From contig NZ_JACHFM010000002.1 in the NCBI RefSeq assembly GCF_014201905.1, positions 744,001 to 808,000 on the forward strand: a DNA stretch of 64,000 bases, in the 5' to 3' direction. The position numbers and the translations under genes are program-made. Every line of letters starts with the position of its first letter. Within the stretch, counting starts at the first letter, position 1. The notes beneath the pieces are model-generated. The model did not search any database. It saw only the letters and a program-made list of their open reading frames with translations, and was not told the DNA's origin. Source of the stretch: Amaricoccus macauensis (GTDB lineage Bacteria > Pseudomonadota > Alphaproteobacteria > Rhodobacterales > Rhodobacteraceae). Shown piece after piece: positions 8,055 through 17,002 of this stretch.

Positions 8055-9913
8055 GCCACGCCCGCTGCCTCTAGCCGTTCAAGGGCGGCCATCCACAACG
8101 CCTCGGCCCGCTCCAGCCCGCTCTCGACCTCGGCGCGTTTCTTCTGCAACGCCTCGATCGCGTCCTGATCCCCCCGCGCGTAGAGCAGCGGGTTCGCGAG
8201 CCGGCCGTCGATCTCGTCGCGCATCCCCTCGAGCTTCGCGACCCGCGCCTCGCACCTCGAGACCTCGGCCCTGAGCGGCGCCACCTCGGAGCGGGGCAGG
8301 GCCCGTGCCTTTGGCCGCTCCTCCCGCTTCGGCGCCGCGCCGCCACCGCCACTCCGCTCGGAGAGCAGCAGCCGGCGATACGCGTCCATGTCGTCGTCGA
8401 ACGGCCGGATCCGCCCGTCCTTCACCAGCCACAGGCGCTCGGCGACGAGCTCGACCAGATAGGGGTCGTGGCTCACCAGCATGACCGCGCCACCATACTC
8501 GGTCAGCCCTTCGACCAGCGCGTCGCGACTCTCGATGTCGAGGTGGTTGGTCGGCTCGTCGAGAATGATCAGATGCGGCGCATCGAGCGTCGCGAGCAGC
8601 AGCGCGAGCCGCGACTTCTGGCCACCCGACAGCCGCCCGACCTCGGTCGTGGCGATGTCGGCACCGACCCCACCCGACGCGAGCCGCGCCCGGAGCTTGC
8701 CGGGATTCTCCTCAGGCCGCCGCACCTGCAGATGTTGCAGCGGCGTTGCGCCGAGTTCGAGCTCGTCCACCTGATGCTGGGCGAAGTAGCCGACCCGGAG
8801 CTTCGAGGACGCGAGCTTGCGGCCCTTCATTGGCGCCAGCCGGTCGGCGAGCAGCTTCACGAAGGTCGACTTGCCCTGACCGTTCTGCCCGAGCAGCGCG
8901 ATCCGGTCGTCCTGGTCGATCCGAAGGTCGAGATGCGACAGGACGGGGCGGCCGTCGTAGCCTACGGTCACGTCCTCGAGCCGGATGATCGGCGGCGACA
9001 GCTCCTCCGGCGTGGGGAAGTTGAAGCCCGTCACGCTGTCCTCGACGACGGCGGCGATCGGCTTCATCCGCTCCAGCGCCTTGATCCGGCTCTGCGCCTG
9101 CCGCGCCTTCGACGCCTTCGCCCGGAAGCGATCGACGAAGCTTTGCATGTGCGCCCGCGCCGCGTCCTGCTTGCGCTTCTCGGAGATCTGCTGCTCGAGC
9201 CGCGCCCGCCGGGTGTCCTCGAAGATGTCGTAGGGCCCCTGGTAGAGTGTGAGCTTCTGCCGGTCGAGATGCAGGATCGCGCCCACCGAGCGGTTCAGAA
9301 GGTCCCTGTCGTGGCTGATCACGAGCACCGTGTGGGGATACTTCGCGAGGAAGCTCTCGAGCCAGATCGCGCCCTCGAGGTCGAGGTAGTTCGTCGGCTC
9401 GTCGAGGAGCAACACGTCGGGCCGCGCGAAGAGCACGGCGGCGAGCGCCACCCGCATCCGCCAGCCGCCGGAGAACTCGGCGCAGGTCCGCGCCTGCGCG
9501 GCCGCGTCGAAGCCAAGACCGGCGAGGATCGAGGCGGCCCGTGCCTCGGCGGAATGTGCGTCGATGTCGGCGAGGCGGGCGTGGATTTCACCGATCCGAT
9601 GCGCGTCGGTGGCGATCTCTGCCTCCGCCATCAGCGCCGCGCGCTCCTCGTCCGCCGCAAGGACGGTGTCGATGAGGCTCACCCGGCTCGCCGGGGCTTC
9701 CTGCGCGACGCCGCCGATGCGGGCCCGCTTCGGCACCTCGATCTCGCCCGAGTCGAGCGCGAGTTCGCCACGGATCAGCCGGAAGAGCGTGGTCTTGCCA
9801 CTGCCGTTGCGGCCGACGAATCCGACCTTGTGACCCTCGGGGATGAGTGCCGAGGCGTCGTCGAAGAGCTTCTTGCCTTCGAGGGTGAAGCTGAGGTTGC
9901 GCAGTGCGAGCAT
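8051..9913 (-). CDS. ABC-F family ATPase, YheS/Uup-like
   Basis: Soluble twin ATP-binding-cassette protein of 620 residues with no membrane segments; ABC-F proteins act on ribosomes. First cassette: GRNGSGKTT (about 33-41), signature FSGGWRMRVALA, Walker B VLLLDEPTNYLDL. The linker at about 240-300 carries MQSFVDRFRAKASKARQAQSRIK. Second cassette: GQNGQGKST, LSGGQKSRLALL, LIILDEPTNHLDI. A charged C-terminal coiled-coil region follows (about 530-615). The linker and spacing are closest to YheS. The ATG at 9913 starts the typical MLALRNLSFTLEGKKLFDD; the open frame further upstream is not conserved in character. Confidence 0.92.
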   Translation of the reverse strand: MLALRNLSFTLEGKKLFDDASALIPEGHKVGFVGRNGSGKTTLFRLIRGELALDSGEIEVPKRARIGGVAQEAPASRVSLIDTVLAADEERAALMAEAEIATDAHRIGEIHARLADIDAHSAEARAASILAGLGFDAAAQARTCAEFSGGWRMRVALAAVLFARPDVLLLDEPTNYLDLEGAIWLESFLAKYPHTVLVISHDRDLLNRSVGAILHLDRQKLTLYQGPYDIFEDTRRARLEQQISEKRKQDAARAHMQSFVDRFRAKASKARQAQSRIKALERMKPIAAVVEDSVTGFNFPTPEELSPPIIRLEDVTVGYDGRPVLSHLDLRIDQDDRIALLGQNGQGKSTFVKLLADRLAPMKGRKLASSKLRVGYFAQHQVDELELGATPLQHLQVRRPEENPGKLRARLASGGVGADIATTEVGRLSGGQKSRLALLLATLDAPHLIILDEPTNHLDIESRDALVEGLTEYGGAVMLVSHDPYLVELVAERLWLVKDGRIRPFDDDMDAYRRLLLSERSGGGGAAPKREERPKARALPRSEVAPLRAEVSRCEARVAKLEGMRDEIDGRLANPLLYARGDQDAIEALQKKRAEVESGLERAEALWMAALERLEAAGVA

Positions 9914-10210
9914 GCGCCCGATGTGGCCCGTGGCCCGTGGCTTGTCAATTGAGCGCGCGGGCGTGGATGCGGGGCCGCGGGCAACCCGACAGGGCCGCCG
10001 ATTGGTCGATACGTACGGTCCAATGGTCGCGGAATCCCTGTTCCCATGTTGCAGCACTGCGCGCGGGCGGGTATCTGGACCCGGACGGAACTCGGACGGG
10101 CCTCTGGCCGGTCCGACGACGCGCCGCGATCGCAGCGCAGGAAATTACGCAGGCTGGCGCGACGTCAGGCGCCGATTGCTCGGCACGGGATGATACGAGG
10201 GGAAGTACGC
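9914..10210. other. Divergent intergenic region between the ABC-F gene and gap
   Basis: About 300 bases without a gene. It must carry promoters for both directions. I see an imperfect inverted repeat, ATTGG (10001-10005) and CCAAT (10020-10024), around CGATACGTACGG, which could be an operator. I cannot pick convincing -35/-10 pairs. The sequence just before gap has AGGGGAAG as ribosome binding site. Confidence 0.4.
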
Positions 10211-11212
10211 ATGGCCGTCAAGGTTGCTATCAACGGGTTCGGACGCATCGGGCGCAATGTGCTGCGCGCCATCGTCGAGTCGGGTCGGGATGACATCGAA
10301 GTCGTCGCGATCAACGACCTCGGCCCGGTCGAGACCAATGCCCACCTGATCCGCTACGACTCGGTCCACGGACGTTTCCCCGGCACCGTGACAGTCAAGG
10401 GTGACACGATCGACGTTGGCCGCGGCCCGATCCGGGTGACCGCGCTGCGCAACCCGGCCGAACTGCCGTGGGGCGACGTCGATATCGCGCTCGAGTGCAC
10501 CGGCATCTTCTCCGATCGCGAGAAGGCGAAGGCGCATCTCGAGAACGGCTCGAAGCGGGTCATCGTCTCGGCGCCGTCGGCGGGCGCGGACAAGACCATC
10601 GTCTACGGCGTGAACGACAATACGCTCACCAAGGACGATCTCGTCATCTCGAACGCGTCGTGCACCACGAACTGCCTCTCGCCCGTCGCCTATGTGCTCA
10701 ACAAGGCGATCGGGATCGAGCGGGGGTTCATGACCACGATCCACAGCTATACCGGCGACCAGCCGACGCTCGACACGCTGCACAAGGATCTCTACCGGGC
10801 CCGCGCGGCGGCGCTCTCGATGATCCCGACGACGACCGGCGCGGCGAAGGCCGTGGGTCTCGTGCTGCCCGAACTGAACGGCAAGCTCGACGGCGTCTCG
10901 ATCCGCGTCCCGACCCCGAATGTCTCGGTGGTGGACTTCAAGTTCGTCGCCAGCCGGCCGACCTCGGTTGAAGAGGTCAACGGGGCGATCCGGGCAGCCG
11001 CCGACGGCGAGCTGAAGGGCATCCTCGGCTACACCGACGAGCCGCTGGTCTCGCACGACTTCAACCATGATCCGCATTCGTCGATCTTCCACATGGACCA
11101 GACCAAGGTGCTGGACGGCACCTTCGTGCGCGTCATGACCTGGTACGACAACGAGTGGGGCTTCTCGAACCGCATGGCCGACACGGCCGTCGCGCTCGGC
11201 AAGCTGATCTGA
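10211..11212 (+). CDS. gap: Type I glyceraldehyde-3-phosphate dehydrogenase
   Basis: NAD(P)-dependent enzyme that interconverts glyceraldehyde 3-phosphate and 1,3-bisphosphoglycerate in glycolysis and gluconeogenesis. The 333-residue length is normal. It starts [20 protein letters not shown] (Rossmann fold) and has the active-site motif ASCTTNCL with catalytic Cys151 and the partner His in TIHSYTGDQ. It ends with the family's [12 protein letters not shown]. It stands alone, followed directly by a strong terminator. Confidence 0.96.
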   Translation: MAVKVAINGFGRIGRNVLRAIVESGRDDIEVVAINDLGPVETNAHLIRYDSVHGRFPGTVTVKGDTIDVGRGPIRVTALRNPAELPWGDVDIALECTGIFSDREKAKAHLENGSKRVIVSAPSAGADKTIVYGVNDNTLTKDDLVISNASCTTNCLSPVAYVLNKAIGIERGFMTTIHSYTGDQPTLDTLHKDLYRARAAALSMIPTTTGAAKAVGLVLPELNGKLDGVSIRVPTPNVSVVDFKFVASRPTSVEEVNGAIRAAADGELKGILGYTDEPLVSHDFNHDPHSSIFHMDQTKVLDGTFVRVMTWYDNEWGFSNRMADTAVALGKLI

Positions 11213-11217
11213 GTCTC

Positions 11218-11253
11218 CGGGCCGCTCCGGGAGACCGGAGCGGCCCGTTTTCC
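11218..11253 (+). terminator. Rho-independent terminator after gap
   Basis: A perfect 12-bp stem, GGGCCGCTCCGG (11219-11230) with CCGGAGCGGCCC (11235-11246), closes a GAGA loop and is followed by GTTTTCC. It starts six bases after the gap stop. Confidence 0.9.
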
Positions 11254-11393
11254 GACCGGGGCGCGCAAGTTGCGCGTCCCGCTTATCTATTCGATTTTGT
11301 TGAATGAGTTCCGTCAACCGGATGGCAGATCCCGGTTGACCTGCCGGGCGGCAGAGGTGATCCGAGACCTCCCCTGCCACGTTCCCGTGCCCC

Positions 11394-13295
11394 TCAGGCG
11401 TCCGCCGTCTCGCGCGCACCCAGCACATCGGCGAAGTAGTCCGCGAGGTCGCCCGTAGCATCGAGCGGCAGGACCTGGGCGATGTACTGGTCGGGCCGGA
11501 CCACCACCATGGCGCCCTCGCTCCGGTCGATGCCGCGCACGTCGAAGATGTCGATGGCCGGGTCGGCGCAGAACGCCTTCTCGTAGTCGCGCAGGCCGAA
11601 GCGGCCCTTCACTGGCCAGAGCAGGCCCGGCAGGTCGTCCATGGACAGGCTGTCGTGCGGGGCCTGAAGCACGCCGCGCACGTCAAAGACCGCGTCGATG
11701 TTTTCGCCCTCGGGGGTGTGCCGGCGGAGCGGCGAGTCGGCCGCGTCTTCGAGGTGCTCGCAGAGGCGTGCGAGCCGCGAGCCGGCACCGTGGCCGTCGG
11801 CGCCTGCGAAGAGATAGATCCGCCAGCGTCCGTCCGCCTCCGCCACATGGCCGAGGTGCATCGGCTTCGCGTCCGCCAGCCGCACGACGGGGGCGGAGTG
11901 GAAGCGCATGCCGACGATCAGCCCCTTTGCCAGCGCCTGATGGGTGCCCGGGCCGGTCAGGACCGAGGCCGGATAGTGCGTCGCGGTGCCGGCGGTGAAG
12001 CGGCCCTGCTGGACGAAGTACTGCTGGAACTCCGCCGGATCGACGCCGTCCACATCATCGGGCGAGGTCTTGGGCCGGGCGCTGAACATCTTCGCGAACT
12101 TGCCGTCGAAGTCGATCAGCTCCTTTGCGACGATCTGCCGTTCCGCCGAGTAGGTGTGCAGCAGCTCCGGGCCGGCGATACCGCGCAGCACCGCCGCGAG
12201 CTTCCAGCCGAGATTGAACGTGTCCTGCATCGAGACGTTCATGCCCTGACCCGCCTTCGGGCTGTGGGTGTGGCAGGCGTCGCCGGCGATGAAGACGCGA
12301 GGGGTCCGCGTGCCTTCGGAACCGGCGGGCACGTCGTCGAACTTGTCGGTGAGCCGCTGGCCGATCTCGTAGACCGACCACCACGCCACCTCCTTCACGT
12401 CGAGGGTGTAGGGGTGCAGGATCCGCTGGGCGGCGGCGATGAGCTGATCGCTGGTGATGTTCTTCGAGGCCACCCGCTCGTTCTCGCCGAGCTTGTCGAG
12501 CTCGATGTAGAGGCGCACGAGATAGCCGCCTTCCCGCGGGATGATGAGAATGTTGCCGTGCTCGGCGGAGTGGATGGCGCTTTTCAGGCGGATGTCGGGG
12601 AAATCGGTGTAGGCGAGCACGTCCATCACGCCCCATGCCTGATTGGCGGCCTCGCCCTTGAGGTCGCGGCCGATCGCCCGGCGCACACCGCTGCGCGCGC
12701 CGTCGCAACCGACGACGTAGCGGGCACGGACGATCTCGTCGCGGCTGTCGTCCTCGGCATCCACCGGCCGCAGGCGCACGGTGACGGGCTCAGCCGGATC
12801 CTCGGGGATCGTCAGGTCCTCGATGCGGAGGTTGTAGTCCGGCACCAGCCCGGTAGGGGCGTTGCGCATGAGTTCGAGGTAGAAGTCATGGACCCGCGCT
12901 TGATTCAGGATGACGTGCGGGAATTCCGAGAGGCCCTCCTCGGTGTCGCGCACCCGGCCGTGACGGATGATCTGGCCGCCATCGCCAGGCTTCCAGAACG
13001 TCGTCTCGTTGACCCAGTAGGCTTCCCGCTCCACGCGGTCGGCGAAACCGAAGGCGTTGAACATCTCCATGGTCCGGCAGGCAATGCCGTCGGCCTGACC
13101 CAGTTCGAGCGGCCCCGGCTTCTGTTCGACGATGCGGGTGCGGATGCCGGGGAAGCCCGCGAGCTGTGCGGCGAGCGTCAGGCCGGCCGGACCGCAGCCG
13201 ATGATCAGGACGTCGAGAACGTCGCCCGAAGGGGCAGGGGCCGGGTCGCGGAGCGCGGGGTCGCCGACACGGAAGCCATCGAGATGAAACTGCAT
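11394..13295 (-). CDS. FAD-dependent aromatic hydroxylase, 3-hydroxybenzoate 4-monooxygenase-like
   Basis: The 633-residue flavoprotein is of the phenol 2-monooxygenase/MobA type. The FAD-binding motif is LIIGCGPAGLTLAAQLAGFP near residue 30, the second FAD motif is RVFIAGDACHTHSPKAGQG near residue 335, and the DG motif is YVVGCDGARSGVRRAIG near 200. A C-terminal thioredoxin-like dimerisation domain follows (about 450-633). Family members hydroxylate phenolic rings with NADPH and O2. The MQFHLDGFRVGDP start and length are closest to 3-hydroxybenzoate 4-hydroxylase; phenol as substrate is possible. The ATG at 13295 has AGGAGGAAGAACA upstream. A MarR gene and a divergent aromatic acid transporter gene follow upstream. 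Confidence 0.82.
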   Translation of the reverse strand: MQFHLDGFRVGDPALRDPAPAPSGDVLDVLIIGCGPAGLTLAAQLAGFPGIRTRIVEQKPGPLELGQADGIACRTMEMFNAFGFADRVEREAYWVNETTFWKPGDGGQIIRHGRVRDTEEGLSEFPHVILNQARVHDFYLELMRNAPTGLVPDYNLRIEDLTIPEDPAEPVTVRLRPVDAEDDSRDEIVRARYVVGCDGARSGVRRAIGRDLKGEAANQAWGVMDVLAYTDFPDIRLKSAIHSAEHGNILIIPREGGYLVRLYIELDKLGENERVASKNITSDQLIAAAQRILHPYTLDVKEVAWWSVYEIGQRLTDKFDDVPAGSEGTRTPRVFIAGDACHTHSPKAGQGMNVSMQDTFNLGWKLAAVLRGIAGPELLHTYSAERQIVAKELIDFDGKFAKMFSARPKTSPDDVDGVDPAEFQQYFVQQGRFTAGTATHYPASVLTGPGTHQALAKGLIVGMRFHSAPVVRLADAKPMHLGHVAEADGRWRIYLFAGADGHGAGSRLARLCEHLEDAADSPLRRHTPEGENIDAVFDVRGVLQAPHDSLSMDDLPGLLWPVKGRFGLRDYEKAFCADPAIDIFDVRGIDRSEGAMVVVRPDQYIAQVLPLDATGDLADYFADVLGARETADA

Positions 13296-13385
13296 TGTTC
13301 TTCCTCCTGAAATTCGGGCGTGCAAAAGGCCCTCGCTCACGGCGAAGGCCGCGGCGGTCGTGGTTCTTGGGGTTGGTCGGGGTGG

Positions 13386-13472
13386 ATGCGGCGGGCCTAG
13401 GCGGCCCGGGGTCGGTTGGTGCCGCGGGTGGCCCGCGGGGTCGGGTTGTTGCGGCGGGCCTCAGCGGCCCGC
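13386..13472. repeat. Run of three GC-rich hairpins between the hydroxylase and MarR genes
   Basis: Three perfect stems lie in 81 bases: CGGGCC/GGCCCG (13392-13397, 13403-13408), CCGCGGG/CCCGCGG (13422-13428, 13432-13438) and GCGGGCC/GGCCCGC (13454-13460, 13466-13472). The first and third are near copies of each other (GCGGCGGGCCT followed by GCGGCCCG). There is no T run. It sits downstream of the MarR gene on the minus strand, so it could slow or end transcription before the hydroxylase gene, or be a repetitive extragenic element. Confidence 0.6.
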
Positions 13473-13483
13473 GAGCGGGGTGG

Positions 13484-13975
13484 CTATTCGATCATCTCGG
13501 TCTTGCGCGCCACGAGCGGGGCGCGGCTGCTGTCGTTTGCCGCCTCGGTCGCCCGGCGGAGCAGGGCGACGAAGGGTTCACGATCCTCCGCTGGCAGTGC
13601 GCCGACGATGTCTTCCTGGACGAGCCCCGCGACCGGCAGCGCCCGGTCGAGCAATGTCTGGCCGTCCGGGCTCAGCTCCAGCACACGCGCACGGCGGTCG
13701 CGCGGGTGGACCTCACGGCTGACCAGGCCCTTGGTGACAAGCCGGTCAACGACGCCGCCGATGGTGACGCGGTCGTAGGCGATCAACCCGGCGAGCGTTG
13801 CCTGATCGATGCCGGGGTTCTCCCGCACGGTCTTCAGCGCGGCGAACTGCACTGACGTGAGATCGATCCCGGCCTCGGCCATCCGCGCGGTGAAAATCGC
13901 CGTCGAAATCTGGTGGAGCCGCCGGATCAGGTGTCCGGGCATGTCGTAGAGCGCGTCGTATGGCGTGTCAGGCAC
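13484..13975 (-). CDS. MarR family transcriptional regulator
   Basis: The 163-residue winged-helix regulator has the MarR layout: an N-terminal dimerisation helix (LIRRLHQISTAIFTARM), a DNA-binding core (TSVQFAALKTVRENPGIDQ, LAGLIAYDRVTIGGVVDRL), the wing (GLVSREVHPRDRRARVLEL) and C-terminal helices. I chose the GTG at 13975 because AGGAGATC lies seven bases upstream; an in-frame ATG at 13993 is an alternative. It lies between the hydroxylase gene (same strand) and the divergent aromatic acid transporter gene, and probably represses both in response to a phenolic acid. A palindrome lies in the promoter region. Confidence 0.88.
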   Translation of the reverse strand: MPDTPYDALYDMPGHLIRRLHQISTAIFTARMAEAGIDLTSVQFAALKTVRENPGIDQATLAGLIAYDRVTIGGVVDRLVTKGLVSREVHPRDRRARVLELSPDGQTLLDRALPVAGLVQEDIVGALPAEDREPFVALLRRATEAANDSSRAPLVARKTEMIE

Positions 13976-14050
13976 GGGTCGATCTCCTCGCATTGAGGAT
14001 GGTCTACCCGATTCGAAAAAAAATAGCAAGTACACGTATCATTAATTGAC

Positions 14051-14069
14051 ACGCATACGTATGATGCGT
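14051..14069. promoter_or_regulatory. Palindromic operator between the MarR and transporter genes
   Basis: Inverted repeat ACGCAT (14051-14056) and ATGCGT (14064-14069), with the perfect palindrome CATACGTATG (14054-14063) inside it and GTATAC just after. The surrounding sequence is AT-rich compared with the genes. Its size and position fit a MarR-family binding site controlling the divergent promoters; this is inference. Confidence 0.6.
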
Positions 14070-14135
14070 ATACGACATATCACTGGCCGACGCGCACAAC
14101 GCCGCGGCCCACCCAGTTCCCCGGAGGAATCGTCC

Positions 14136-15455
14136 ATGCCTGTATCTGCCACGGCCGAGAGGAAGCGTGTCCGCACGCTTGTCTGGATCATCTCGCTTGC
14201 CACAGTCGGACTGATGTTCGACGGCTACGATCTTGTGATCTACGGCACCGTCGTTTCGACCTTTCTCCGCGATCCGAGCCATATCGGCGCGGTTGACCCC
14301 GCGCTTGCGGGCGCCCTTGGCAGCTATGCGCTGATCGGGGTTCTCGTCGGCGCGCTGATCGCCGGCAGCATCGGCGACTTTCTCGGGCGCCGGAAAATGA
14401 TGCTCGGTGCCTATGCCTGGTTCTCGCTCGGCATGCTGGCGACGTCGTTCACCCATACCGCGCAGGCGTTCGGGATCTTTCGCTTCCTGACCGGGCTCGG
14501 GGTCGGCGTGCTGCTGGCAACGACCGCGGCGCTGGTCTCCGAGTTCGCACCGAAGGGCAGGAAGAACCTCTGCAACGCCATCACCTACTCCGGTGTGCCG
14601 CTCGGCAGTCTCGCGGCGGCGGCGATCGCCATCGTGTTGCTGGAGCACATCGGCTGGCGCGGGCTCTTCGCGATCGGTGCGCTGCCGCTCGTCACGCTGC
14701 TGCCGCTCGCCATCTGGAAGATGCCGGAATCGGTGGTGTGGCTGGTCTCGCGCGGACGGATCGACGAGGCGCGGGCCGTCGCCGAGCGCACCGGGGTGGA
14801 GATGCCGACGCTCGACGCCGCGGCGGAGGCGGAAGAGCAGGGGGCGGCAGGCTATGCCGGGCTGTTTGGGGATTTCCTGCTGCCGACGATTCTCATCGGG
14901 CTGATGAGCGCCACCGGCCTGCTTCTGGTCTATTCGCTCAACACCTGGCTGCCGGAGCTGATGCTGCGGGCGGGGTTCAACGCCAAGGGCTCGCTCTCTT
15001 TCCTGCTGGTGCTGAACGGTGCGGCGGCGCTCGGACCGATTGTCGTCGCCCGCTTTGCCGATCGCTTCGGGCCGAAGCCGGTGGTGGCGGCGAGCTTCCT
15101 GCTCGGGGCGGTGTCGATCGCGGCGCTGACGCTGAAGCTGCCGCTGGCGGCGCTGCTCGGGATCGTCGCGCTGGTCGGGATCGGCACGAGCGGCACCCAG
15201 ACGCTGATCTACGGGTTTGTCGCCACTTACTTCCCGACCCGGGTGCGGGGTGCGAGCGTCGCGTGGTGCGCGGGCTTCGGTCGGCTTGGCGGCGTTGGCG
15301 GGCCGCTGATCGGCGGGTTGCTGATCGCGGCGGGCTTCTCGATCGAGACGATCCTGCTGATCCTCGCCGGGCTGGCGCTGGTCGGCATGGTGCTGGCGCA
15401 GCTCATTCCGCCGACGCGGCTCACGCCCGAGGCGCGGCCGCCGCTGGCGGCATGA
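14136..15455 (+). CDS. MFS transporter, aromatic acid:H+ symporter family
   Basis: The 439-residue protein has 12 predicted membrane helices. LMFDGYDLVIYG in helix 1 is the DGxD/E motif that marks the aromatic acid:H+ symporter family (PcaK, BenK, GenK type). GDFLGRRKMM is the loop 2-3 MFS motif, and RFADRFGPKPV the matching motif in the second half. It probably imports hydroxybenzoates for the nearby hydroxylase. The ATG at 14136 follows GGAGGAATCGTCC. Confidence 0.87.
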   Translation: MPVSATAERKRVRTLVWIISLATVGLMFDGYDLVIYGTVVSTFLRDPSHIGAVDPALAGALGSYALIGVLVGALIAGSIGDFLGRRKMMLGAYAWFSLGMLATSFTHTAQAFGIFRFLTGLGVGVLLATTAALVSEFAPKGRKNLCNAITYSGVPLGSLAAAAIAIVLLEHIGWRGLFAIGALPLVTLLPLAIWKMPESVVWLVSRGRIDEARAVAERTGVEMPTLDAAAEAEEQGAAGYAGLFGDFLLPTILIGLMSATGLLLVYSLNTWLPELMLRAGFNAKGSLSFLLVLNGAAALGPIVVARFADRFGPKPVVAASFLLGAVSIAALTLKLPLAALLGIVALVGIGTSGTQTLIYGFVATYFPTRVRGASVAWCAGFGRLGGVGGPLIGGLLIAAGFSIETILLILAGLALVGMVLAQLIPPTRLTPEARPPLAA

Positions 15456-15460
15456 GGAAA

Positions 15461-15492
15461 GTGAGCGGCCGCTCGTCGGGGCGGCCGCTCAC
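15461..15492. terminator. Bidirectional terminator between the transporter gene and modE
   Basis: A perfect 12-bp stem GTGAGCGGCCGC/GCGGCCGCTCAC (15461-15472, 15481-15492) with an 8-base loop. On the plus strand CGCTTTC follows, and on the minus strand TTTCC follows. The right arm contains the modE stop codon. Confidence 0.8.
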
Positions 15493-15833
15493 TCGCTTTC
15501 GATTTCCCGGCGGAGAGCTTCGATGTGCGGGACGGCGGCGGTCTCCGCGGCGCGTTCGATGGCGCGGTATCGCGTGACGATCGCAAGGCCGAGGGGCGTC
15601 AGTTCCGAACCGCCGCCGCGCTGGCCGCCCTTCTTGGCGGCCACGACGGGTTTGCGGAACAGCTTGTTCAGGTCTTCGACCAGCGACCAGGCGTGCTTGT
15701 AGGACATGCCCATCTGGCGCGCGGCCTCCGAGATCGAGCCGTATGCCGCGATCTGTTCCAGAAGCGAGACCTTGCCCGGGCCGATGCGCCCGTTGGCTTC
15801 GAGGTCGATGCGAAGGCTGAGCGAGCCGGGCAT
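15489..15833 (-). CDS. modE: ModE-like molybdate-responsive regulator (DNA-binding domain only)
   Basis: The 114-residue winged helix-turn-helix protein matches the N-terminal half of ModE: ISEAARQMGMSYKHAWSLVEDLN is the recognition region, followed by GGQRGGGSELTPLGLAI. The molybdate-binding TOBE (DI) domains of full ModE are absent. The ATG at 15833 has GGGAGG about nine bases upstream; an ATG at 15851 would add six residues but has a weak binding site. It is the last gene of modABC-modE, 29 bases after modC, and probably acts at the palindrome upstream of modA. Confidence 0.85.
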   Translation of the reverse strand: MPGSLSLRIDLEANGRIGPGKVSLLEQIAAYGSISEAARQMGMSYKHAWSLVEDLNKLFRKPVVAAKKGGQRGGGSELTPLGLAIVTRYRAIERAAETAAVPHIEALRREIESE

Positions 15834-15862
15834 ACGAGGCTGCCTCCCCATACTGACTGCCG

Positions 15863-17002
15863 TCACGATCGCGCGATCGGACCGGTGGGCGCAAGGCCGG
15901 AAAGCGGTGCGCGGCCGGGTGCCGCAGTTCCGTCGAGGCTCACCGCCTTGACGATCGCCCAGAGCGGGACGCCGGGGGCGAGACCGAGGGTCGCGACGGT
16001 CTGGCGGGTGACACGGGCAACGAGGCGGTCGCCGCCGGCGTCGAGGTCGACGAGCGCGTCGGGAGCGTCGGATGTCTCGGTCACGCCGAGCACGGTGGCG
16101 GCGAAGACGTTGAGCGCACTGATCCGGGTCGGGCGGTCGAGGGCGAGCATGACGTCGCGGGCGCGCACCCGCACGCGCAGCCGCGCGCCGGTCGGGGCGT
16201 CGAGGCGCGACACGCGCCAGAGGCCGGCCGGGGAGCGCAGGAGGCTGAGGCCGAAGTCCGGGTCGCGGCCTTCGAGCACCACCTCGACGAGGGCGGCGGT
16301 CTCGTCGCGGCTCTCGGGCAGCGAAAGCTCCAGATGGGCGAGCACTTCGTCGGCCGGGCCGCTGGCGACCGCCCGGCCGCCGGCGAGCAGGACGACGTCG
16401 GTGGCGAGGCGCGCCACCTCGGCGATGGCGTGGCTGACGTAGACGACGGGGATGCCGAGCTCGTCGCGCAGGCGTTCGACGAAGGGCAGGATCTCGGCCT
16501 TGCGGTCTTCGTCGAGGGCGGCGAGAGGCTCGTCCATGAGGAGAAGCCGCGGGCTGGCGGCGAGCGCGCGGCCGACGGCGACGCGGCTCTTCTCGCCGCC
16601 TGAAAGCCGGGCGGGGCGGCGGTCGAGGAGGTGGCCGATGCCGAGGAGCTCGATGATGCGGGTGATGTCGGCCCAGCGGTCGGCGCGTGGCGAGAGCAGC
16701 CGGCCGTAGGCGAGGTTCTGGCGCACGGTCAGGTGGGGAAAGAGCCGCGCGTCCTGAAAGACGTAGCCGATGCGCCGCCGGTGCGTCGGCACGAAGACCC
16801 GCTCGTCGGTGTCCACGAGGGTGCGTCCGTCGATCTCGATCCGGCCCCGGTCGGGACGCTCCAGCCCGGCGATGAGGTTGATGAGCGTGGTCTTGCCGGA
16901 GCCGGAGTGGCCGAAGAACGCGGTCAGCCGGCCGCTGGTCTCGAAGCGGGCATCGAGATTGAAGGCGCCGAGGCGCCGGGAGACGTCGACGACGAGCGTC
17001 AT
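15863..17002 (-). CDS. modC: Molybdate ABC transporter ATP-binding protein
   Basis: The 379-residue ATPase powers molybdate import. Walker A is GHSGSGKTT (residues 31-39), the Q-loop is IGYVFQDARLFPHLTV, the signature is LSGGEKSRVAVGRAL, Walker B is LLLMDEPLAALDE, and VYVSHAIAEVARLA contains the H-loop. The C-terminal region (about 300-360) is a TOBE domain (NVFAATVLGV) typical of ModC, which may sense molybdate. The start overlaps modB by four bases. Confidence 0.92.
   Translation of the reverse strand: MTLVVDVSRRLGAFNLDARFETSGRLTAFFGHSGSGKTTLINLIAGLERPDRGRIEIDGRTLVDTDERVFVPTHRRRIGYVFQDARLFPHLTVRQNLAYGRLLSPRADRWADITRIIELLGIGHLLDRRPARLSGGEKSRVAVGRALAASPRLLLMDEPLAALDEDRKAEILPFVERLRDELGIPVVYVSHAIAEVARLATDVVLLAGGRAVASGPADEVLAHLELSLPESRDETAALVEVVLEGRDPDFGLSLLRSPAGLWRVSRLDAPTGARLRVRVRARDVMLALDRPTRISALNVFAATVLGVTETSDAPDALVDLDAGGDRLVARVTRQTVATLGLAPGVPLWAIVKAVSLDGTAAPGRAPLSGLAPTGPIARS

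Noticed and set aside
14004-14648. Antisense open frame opposite the start of the symporter gene
   Set aside because: Translation is Glu/Arg-rich and without hydrophobic core, as expected for the shadow of a membrane-protein gene.
15866-15879. Perfect 14-bp palindrome CGATCGCGCGATCG
   Set aside because: Lies inside the end of modC and is made of simple GATC/CGCG units; probably chance in GC-rich coding DNA.
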